In this document: piece after piece, positions 6,881 to 10,785 of the stretch
Layout of the letters: each line of letters starts with the position of its first letter
How positions within the stretch are numbered: the stretch's first letter is position 1
NCBI RefSeq assembly: GCF_000499385.1
Contig: NW_013651943.1
Span: forward strand, 1-10,785
Length of the DNA: 10,785 nucleotides
Reading direction: 5' to 3'
Origin: Eimeria necatrix
Lineage: Eukaryota; Apicomplexa; Conoidasida; Eucoccidiorida; Eimeriidae
The notes under the pieces: model-generated
Databases searched by the model: none
The model's input: only the letters and a program-made list of their open reading frames with translations
What the model was told of the DNA's origin: nothing
Position numbers and translations under genes: made by a program

Positions 6881-7233
6881 AAGCAGCTGTAGCAGCAGCA
6901 GCAGCCGCAGCAGCAGCAGCACTTGCAGCAGCTGGATGCCCTCTGGCCTGAACGCCGCTGCGTCTGGAGCTTCTCGCGCAGGGCCCTGCGGGCTTCGGGT
7001 TCGCGACGAGGGTCCAGGGTCTAGGGTTTAGGGTTTAGGGTTTAGGGTTTAGGGTTTACCTTCCTCTGGAAGCAAGGGCAATGCTGCGGCTCTCCTGCAG
7101 CAAATCAACTTCTCGCTTTCCAGTTTGCGGCAAACGGCTGTAAGGCAGCAGCAGCAGCAAAGCCCCCACAACCACCGACCCCACCCCCAGCAGCACGCAG
7201 ATGAGCCACTGCAGCGCGGTTATTCCCTGCAGC

Positions 7234-7273
<40 letters not shown>

Positions 7274-7947
7274 ACCCTAAACCCTAAACCCTAAACCCGC
7301 GGCCGCGGGCGCAGCAGCGCCTGCAGCTTCGCTGCGCGGCGCTCTGCCGCGCGCGAAGCCGCCCCAAACCCCAACCCCAACCCCCAAACCCCAAACCCCA
7401 AACCCTAAACCCTAAACCCTAAACCCTAAACCCTCACGCCGAAGGTGCAGGACATAGGCAGCCCCCCCAACTCCACCACGAGGACTTGGAAGCAGCAAAT
7501 GAATAAAACAATTCCCAAAAACATTTGGGACTTTCCTAAACCCTTGAAGACATTGAGGGAAGAGCCGGAGCGCCGCACGTTGAACATGTTTCCCAGCTGC
7601 CCGCACGCAAAACCCTAAACCCTAAACCCTAAACCCTAAACCCTAAACCCTAAACCCTACGCGCCGCACTGGCCGGCGGCCCGCACGAGCGGCCGCTGCA
7701 GCGCCTGCTGCTGCTGCTGCTGCTGCTCGTGCTGCTGCCACGGATTGTGCCACTGCTGCTGCCTGTGCTTCCACTGCTGCTATCTTTGCTGCTGCTGCTG
7801 CTGCTGCTGCTGTGTTTGCTGCTGCTGCTGCTATCGTTGCTGCTGCTGCTGCCGCTATCACTGCCGCCGCTGCAGTCACTGCTGCTGCCTCTGCCTCGCC
7901 GCTTCGCCCCCTGCTCCCGCTACCCCTGCTGCTGCTCCCGCTGCTCC

Positions 7948-8000
<53 letters not shown>

Positions 8001-10773
8001 GCCTGCATAAAGACGAATGCGTTGAAGATGAGAGTGTAATGGCGAGAAGGTCCAATTGTGACTCTCCAGGAATTCTTATAATCCTCATTTGAAGAAAAAG
8101 GATAAAAGCGGCGGCCAGAACGCAAAATGTGCGGAGAGGCGCTGTCGCAGTCTGCGCAAACCCTAAACCCTAAACCCTAAACCCTAAACCCTAAACCCCA
8201 AACCCTACGCCCTGAATAAAGCCCTAAACCCTATAATCCTCATTTGAAGAAAAAGGATAAAAACGCCGCCCAGAACGCAGAATGTGCGGAGAGGCGCTGT
8301 CGCAGTCTGCGCAAACCCTAAACCCTAAACCCTAAACCCTAAACCCTAAACCCTAAACCCTACTTCCTAAACCGTGAGGTCTAGGCAGCAAGCGGCGCCC
8401 ACGCAGAAGGCGTCCAGCGGGCCTGCTGCTGCTCCCGCTTGTATAAGAGTCCCTCGCCCCCTTGGCGCCAGAAATTAGGGTTTAGGGTTTAGGGTTTAGG
8501 GTTTAGGGTTTAGCGTGGAGAGTCTGCGACTTAGTCATAGGGTTCAGGGTTTAGGGCTGAATGCTGAGGTGTGAGGGTTTGGGGCTTCTGCTGAAGGGCG
8601 TCGCGCTGAACTGCGCGGTAGACCCAGGGTTTAGGGTTTAGGGTTTAGGGTTTAGGGTTTGGGACTTGCCGCTGAATTCGCAAAACCCCGGAAACATTTC
8701 GCGGGTTTCTTCAGAAACATGACTCCACTTTTCTTCAGGCATAAATTTGTCTCCGGCAAAAATCAAAACAAACAAAACCACCAGTTGGTAGAGGGCCTGG
8801 CCCAGGATGTTGCGGCACATTTTCTGCGCCACAAACCCTAAACCCTAAACCCTAAACCCTAAACCCTAAACCCTAAACCCTAAAGCCTAAGCCCTAGGCC
8901 CCGGCCCAGCGGGTGGGCGGCGGCTAGCTGGAGCCCCGGGGCGCAGCAGCAGCAGCAGCAAGGCAGCACAAGCAGCAAGGCAGCAGCAGCAGCTGCAACA
9001 GCAGCAGCAGCAGCAGCACAGCAGCAGCAGCAGCAGCACGGCAGCACACGCAGTGAGGCAGCAGCAGCAGCAGTAGCAGCAGCAGCAGCATCAACAGCAG
9101 CGGTGACAGGGCAGCGCGCTGCCGCGAAAACTACGGCTCCGCGTTCCGCGCTCCGGGTTAAGGGTTTAGGGTTTAGGGTTTAGGGTTTAGGGTTTGCCTT
9201 TGTGACGAGGTATTCGTTTTTGGTGTGGGGTTTGCGCCGCAGCAACTCTTCTGAGGGAGGCTCCGTGGCCAAAGCCAAAGAAGCCAAAGAGTCCATAATT
9301 AAATTGACCCACAGCATTTGAACCGCGCTCAAAGGGCTTTCCCGCACAGCCACCGCTGCAGCAAACCCTAAACCCTAAACCCTAAACCCTAAATCAGGGT
9401 TTCGCCCGCTGCGCGCCCACACGGCCCTTTCGCGCGCGCGACGCGCGCGCAGACCCGTGCGCGGTCCTCCCCAAACCCTCAAAACCCAAACCCTGAACCC
9501 TAAACCCCAAACCCTAAACCCTAAACCCTAAACCCTAAATCAGGGTTTTGACCGCTGCGCGCTCAAACCGCCCTTTCGCGCGCTCTTAGCGTGCGCACAG
9601 CAGCCTGCGGCGCTCCCCAACCCCCAAACCCCAACCCCCAACCCCCAAACCCTAAACCCTAAACCGCAAACCCTAAACCCTAAACCCTAAACCCTAAACC
9701 CTCACCGCAAACGAGGGAAGTGACGACTGCCACGACGTTGACGGTGAGTTGAAACTCCAAAAACTTTTGAATGTTTGCATAAATGCTGCGGCCCCACTTG
9801 ACAGCAGAAACTAAACTTTCGAAGTTGTCATCCAGCAGCACAATATCTGCTGCTTGCTTCGCCACCTCCTTCCCTGCGCGCAAACCCTAAACCCTAAACC
9901 CTAAACCCTAAACCCTAAACCCCAGACCCTGGCGGGCCTGCGCGCTGCAGGCTCTGCCGCCCTCCTGCGTCTGCGTCGGCCACAAACCCTAAACCCTAAA
10001 CCCTAAAACCTAAACCCTAAACCCTAGTGGCCCTAGGCGTTGCAGGCTGTGCTGCCTTTGTGCGTCTGCGTCGGCCACAAACCCTAAACCCTAAACCCTA
10101 GCCCGTGGGACTCTATGTCCGAAACCCCGTTGCCTCCCAAACCCTAAACCCTAAGATTGGCGCCCAAGGCAAACAGGCAGAGCGGGGAACGCTTTAGGGT
10201 TTAGGGTTTAGGGTTTAGGGTTTGTGCTAGAGCAGCTGCGCAGCAAGTATCAGGGTTTAGGGTTTAGGGTTTAGGGTTTGTACCTGTAACCCATATAGCG
10301 AATCCCACACCTGCAGTCTGTTAAGTCTGTTTTAGTGTTTAGGGTTTACAACCGCTGATTCAGAGACCAAATGCGCCGTCTCCACCCCGCGCATCAACTG
10401 TTAGGGTTTAGGGTTTAGGGTTTAGGGTTTAGGGTTTAGGGTTTGACCTGTGCCCCCCATGGCGAAGCCCACGTCTGCAGTGTGTAGACCCGCTATTAGG
10501 GTTTAAACCTTGCAGCCGCGCAAGCCCCACCGGCCGCGCAGCGCCTCCCTCCCTCTGTCCAACACTAGGGTTTAGGGTTTAGGGTTTAGGGTTTAGGGTT
10601 TAGGGTTTAGGGTTTGACCTGTGACCCCCATGGCGAAGCCCACGTCCGCAGTCTTCAGCGCAGGCGCGTCGTTGGCCCCGTCGCCAGTCACTGCCACGAC
10701 GGCCCCCAACTGCTGCAGCCCCAAAACGAGGGCGAACTTGTCTAGGGGCTGGGACCTGGCCAGGACCTCGAGC
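6203..10773 (-). CDS. P2B-type (plasma-membrane) calcium-transporting ATPase, C-terminal third, partial
   Basis: The product is an ATP-driven Ca2+ pump that exports calcium from the cytosol. Exons E1-E7 (10619-10773, 9706-9873, 9198-9355, 8670-8823, 8003-8151, 7438-7596, 7060-7226) join in phase into about 370 residues. Seen in order: the hinge [38 protein letters not shown]5 ([15 protein letters not shown]); M6 ([20 protein letters not shown]); M7 ([18 protein letters not shown]); M8 ([13 protein letters not shown]); M9 ([20 protein letters not shown]); M10 ([17 protein letters not shown]). The [10 protein letters not shown] and [17 protein letters not shown] motifs are typical of P2B rather than SERCA pumps. 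The N-terminal two thirds, including the phosphorylated Asp, lie beyond the right edge. The end is uncertain: stop at 7056, or a spliced tail ending near 6203. No calmodulin-binding helix is evident. Confidence 0.93.
6252..6420 (-). repeat. AAACCCT array with a strongly degenerate middle
   Basis: Perfect heptamers at 6252-6279 and about 6386-6420 flank about 100 bp of decayed variants (AACCTCT, AAACCTT, AACCCTT, AATCCTC). It shows an old array between two fresher ends. In gene sense it would fill the intron after E9. Confidence 0.9.
6418..6511 (-). CDS. Probable tail exon E9 of the calcium ATPase
   Basis: The minus strand reads [20 protein letters not shown] and [11 protein letters not shown] with varied, protein-like composition. 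The acceptor CTGTCAG|G follows a long CTG tract, and the donor side is TTGAGG|GTTTAG at the edge of a heptamer array. The first base completes an AGG codon if joined to E7 (ends AG) or AAG if joined to E8 (ends AA), so phases agree both ways. A short, poorly conserved cytosolic tail after M10 is normal for P2B pumps. It could instead be an exon of another gene. Confidence 0.5.
6516..6565 (+). repeat. CAG array next to E9 acceptor
   Basis: About 16 units. In the sense of the minus-strand gene it is a CTG tract ending in CTGTCAG, so it stands where a polypyrimidine tract would be. Confidence 0.93.
6649..6930 (+). repeat. Imperfect CAG array with GGACC interruptions
   Basis: CAG units are broken by repeated AGGACC, AAGACC and GGGCC blocks (6675-6845), giving a CAGCAGGACC-type higher-order pattern. 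One plus-strand frame reads Ala/Gly/Pro ([12 protein letters not shown]) and is open through the region. In the ATPase model it is intronic. Confidence 0.85.
6923..6985 (-). CDS. Candidate tail exon E8 of the calcium ATPase
   Basis: CCCGCAG|G GCC starts a 63-bp island, [20 protein letters not shown], ending TGCAA|GTGCTG. Its length is a multiple of three and both edges match the phases of E7 and E9, so it could be a cassette exon. The donor lies at the edge of a CTG tract, and there is no homology support. Confidence 0.28.
7021..7058 (+). repeat. TTTAGGG array adjoining the 3' edge of E7
   Basis: In gene sense this is GTAAACCCTAAACC following the last E7 codons. It creates both a strong-looking donor (AAG|GTAAAC) and an in-frame TAA. 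Confidence 0.96.
7060..7226 (-). CDS. Calcium ATPase exon E7 (M10 and start of tail)
   Basis: The acceptor CTGCGCTGCAG|GGA follows a CTG tract. The exon reads [20 protein letters not shown], then [14 protein letters not shown] and a charged tail ending [11 protein letters not shown]. It is open to AGG TAA, where the TAA at 7056-7058 overlaps the donor-like AAG|GTAAAC. Used as a stop, the protein ends soon after M10; used as a donor, phase 2 leads on to E8 or E9. Confidence 0.88.
7227..7437 (-). other. Intron between E6 and E7 (211 bp)
   Basis: In gene sense: donor GTGAGGGTTTAGGG at the edge of an array (7364-7433, with several GGGGTTT variants), a GC-rich unique core, a second array (7272-7298), then a CTG tract ending CTGCAG. 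Phase 0 on both sides. Confidence 0.85.
7438..7596 (-). CDS. Calcium ATPase exon E6 (M9)
   Basis: The acceptor GCGTGCGGGCAG|CTG starts [20 protein letters not shown], followed by [20 protein letters not shown] and [13 protein letters not shown], and the donor is GGC|GTGAGG. The residues between M8 and M9 match the NVFxG pattern of P2B pumps. The 159-bp length gives 53 codons, phase 0 to 0. Confidence 0.92.
7597..8002 (-). other. Intron between E5 and E6 (406 bp), GC donor
   Basis: The donor is ATGCAG|GCAAGC with no GT available near the conserved FVFMQ end. In gene sense a CAG array starts directly at the donor (7951-7999), followed by more CAG-rich sequence, a GC-rich spacer (7660-7706), and one TTTAGGG-sense array (7609-7659). 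Retention would shift the frame. Confidence 0.8.
8003..8151 (-). CDS. Calcium ATPase exon E5 (M7-M8 loop and M8)
   Basis: It reads [40 protein letters not shown] and [22 protein letters not shown] corresponds to the well-conserved M8 of P2B pumps. The acceptor is TTTGCGCAG|AC. A second AG ten bases further in (GACAG|C) would also keep frame if combined with the GT donor of E4, so the exact junction is ambiguous. The first ~75 bp also occur as a copy at 8232-8312. Confidence 0.9.
8152..8669 (-). other. Intron between E4 and E5 (518 bp) with pseudo-exon copy
   Basis: The donor is AGCG|GCAAGT (GC type, strong U1 match) or, 4 bp on, AA|GTCCCA. The donor half has CCCTAAA-sense arrays (8627-8660, 8475-8513). 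The acceptor half has TTTAGGG-sense arrays (8313-8362, 8158-8207). A truncated copy of the E5 start and its acceptor lies at 8232-8312. The spacers 8514-8626 and 8363-8474 show nothing recognisable. Confidence 0.82.
8232..8312 (-). pseudogene. Truncated duplicate of the acceptor and 5' part of exon E5
   Basis: These 81 bp match 8077-8157 with about four mismatches. In gene sense the copy keeps TTTGCGCAG|AC and the codons for [20 protein letters not shown] and NEDY, then breaks straight into heptamer sequence. It lacks M8 and a clear donor, so it is a broken exon copy rather than a coding exon. Confidence 0.9.
8670..8823 (-). CDS. Calcium ATPase exon E4 (M7)
   Basis: The acceptor TTTGTGGCGCAG|AAA starts [20 protein letters not shown], followed by [20 protein letters not shown] and [11 protein letters not shown]. 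MxxNILGQAxYQL is the conserved entry to M7 in P2B pumps. The exon is 154 bp with the GC donor, leaving one base that pairs with the AC of E5 to give Asp. Confidence 0.92.
8824..9197 (-). other. Intron between E3 and E4 (374 bp), GC donor and opposed heptamer arrays
   Basis: The donor is AAG|GCAAACCCTAAACC, with a CCCTAAA-sense array at 9155-9195. The acceptor end is a TTTAGGG-sense array (8833-8884) followed by TTTGTGGCGCAG. The middle is a CTG-sense tract (8942-9100) with GC-rich flanks. Confidence 0.85.
8942..9108 (+). repeat. Imperfect CAG array in intron E3-E4
   Basis: CAG units with AAGGCAG, ACAAG and ACGG interruptions. On the plus strand it reads as a mixed CAG/GCA repeat; in the ATPase gene sense it is CTG. 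Confidence 0.9.
9198..9355 (-). CDS. Calcium ATPase exon E3 (M6)
   Basis: Joined to E2 it reads [20 protein letters not shown], then [20 protein letters not shown] and [14 protein letters not shown]. It holds M6 with the Asn and Asp of WVNLIMD that form the calcium site in P2B pumps. The GC donor preserves [12 protein letters not shown], aligning with family members; the nearest GT (CTC|GTCACA) would delete two residues. Confidence 0.94.
9356..9705 (-). other. Intron between E2 and E3 (350 bp)
   Basis: The donor GTGAGGGTTTAGGG is continuous with an array (about 9640-9702). Further arrays are at 9473-9540 and 9363-9393, all in the same sense, and the acceptor is TTTGCTGCAG. An approximately 86-bp GC-rich unit occurs twice (9391-9477 and 9538-9623). 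Confidence 0.88.
9706..9873 (-). CDS. Calcium ATPase exon E2 (post-hinge and M5)
   Basis: The acceptor TTTGCGCGCAG|GG starts [20 protein letters not shown], followed by [20 protein letters not shown] and [15 protein letters not shown]. The DDNF and GRxxYxNIQKFLxFQLTVN motifs are diagnostic of P2B pumps. The donor is TGCG|GTGAGG. Fifty-five full codons. Confidence 0.95.
10276..10322 (-). pseudogene. Oldest copy of the E1 3' edge and donor
   Basis: In gene sense it reads ACTGCAGGTGTGGGATTCGC and on to a GGTACAAACCC donor-like end. Translation gives [11 protein letters not shown] against [11 protein letters not shown] in E1. It is clearly related but more diverged than the second copy. Confidence 0.75.
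10441..10480 (-). pseudogene. Recent copy of the E1 3' edge and donor
   Basis: Over about 40 bp it differs from the E1 edge (10613-10652) at only two positions. It keeps the coding frame for [10 protein letters not shown] and the same donor, ACAG|GTCAAACCC, running into the same heptamer array. It lacks the upstream part of the exon. Confidence 0.9.
10619..10773 (-). CDS. Calcium ATPase exon E1 (P-domain hinge)
   Basis: The acceptor TTTGCGCCCAG|G starts [20 protein letters not shown], followed by [20 protein letters not shown] and [11 protein letters not shown]. TGDGxNDxPAL is the Mg2+-binding hinge motif shared by P-type ATPases. The donor is G|GTCAAACCC. An upstream intron enters from the right edge (10774-10785, GTTTGCGCCCAG). 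Confidence 0.96.
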
Positions 10774-10785
10774 CTGGGCGCAAAC

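Larger units (their letters stand above)
9874..10618 (-). other. Intron between E1 and E2 (745 bp) with repeated donor modules
   Basis: The donor is G|GTCAAACCCTAAACC and the acceptor GCGCGCAG. The donor half carries CCCTAAA-sense arrays (10193-10223, 10251-10279, 10401-10444, 10566-10614) and two degenerate copies of the E1 3' edge. The acceptor half carries TTTAGGG-sense arrays (9882-9922, 9984-10026, 10078-10100, 10139-10154) and a tandem duplicate of a ~55-bp unique unit (9934-9985 and 10029-10079). Confidence 0.87.

Noticed and set aside
6635..6922. Minus-strand poly-Leu frame as a membrane protein
   Set aside because: It is simply the CTG reading of the imperfect CAG array, with no diverse sequence.
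7729..8092. Plus-strand Leu/Cys-rich frames opposite ATPase exon E5
   Set aside because: They are shadows of the CTG array in the intron and of E5, which has clear family motifs on the minus strand.
8232..8312. A genuine extra exon of the ATPase
   Set aside because: It duplicates only the start of E5, breaks off into heptamers and has no clear donor; the full E5 follows.
4384..10614. A chromosome end or true telomere
   Set aside because: The heptamer arrays are short, occur in both orientations and lie between unique sequence and ATPase exons, so they are internal arrays.
1..10785. tRNA, rRNA or other structured RNA genes
   Set aside because: No stretch resembling a tRNA cloverleaf or conserved rRNA sequence was noticed by eye; a covariance-model search was not possible.

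Overview
The window looks like nuclear DNA of a coccidian apicomplexan, most likely an Eimeria species, from one of the repeat-rich blocks known in those genomes. Three signs point there: very many CAG/CTG tracts that would be read as long Gln, Ala and Ser runs; many short internal arrays of the telomere-type heptamer TTTAGGG/AAACCCT; and a protein broken into ~150-bp exons by repeat-filled introns. The species cannot be told from sequence alone.

Right part (about 6200-10785, minus strand): the C-terminal third of a P-type, P2B-like (plasma-membrane type) calcium-transporting ATPase. Seven exons (E1-E7) could be joined by hand with matching splice phases. They run from the [12 protein letters not shown] hinge through six C-terminal membrane segments (M5-M10). 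The gene continues beyond the right edge. Its introns are almost wholly telomere-type heptamer arrays, CAG arrays and partial copies of the neighbouring exon edges. After M10 the reading frame either stops at a TAA supplied by the first heptamer, or splices onward to weaker tail exons (E8-E10).

Middle (about 4284-6250): no confident gene. It holds a 21-bp GC-palindromic minisatellite, scattered GGGGGCCCCC blocks, one AT-rich island, several heptamer arrays, two CAG-rich coding-like stretches of uncertain strand, and a plus-strand copy of the ATPase C-terminal coding segment.

Left part (1-4283, minus strand): a large unrecognised gene with many homopolymeric amino-acid runs, probably several exons. 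It extends off the left edge. Islands of ordinary protein sequence sit between Gln, Ala and Ser runs. GGGGGCCCCC arrays interrupt it but leave the frame open. No function can be assigned.

The most notable structure is in the ATPase introns. Splice sites abut heptamer arrays, the acceptor ends resemble each other, three donors are best explained as GC rather than GT, three introns carry heptamer arrays in opposite orientation at their two ends and could fold back on themselves, and exon-edge plus splice-site plus array modules have been duplicated inside the introns.
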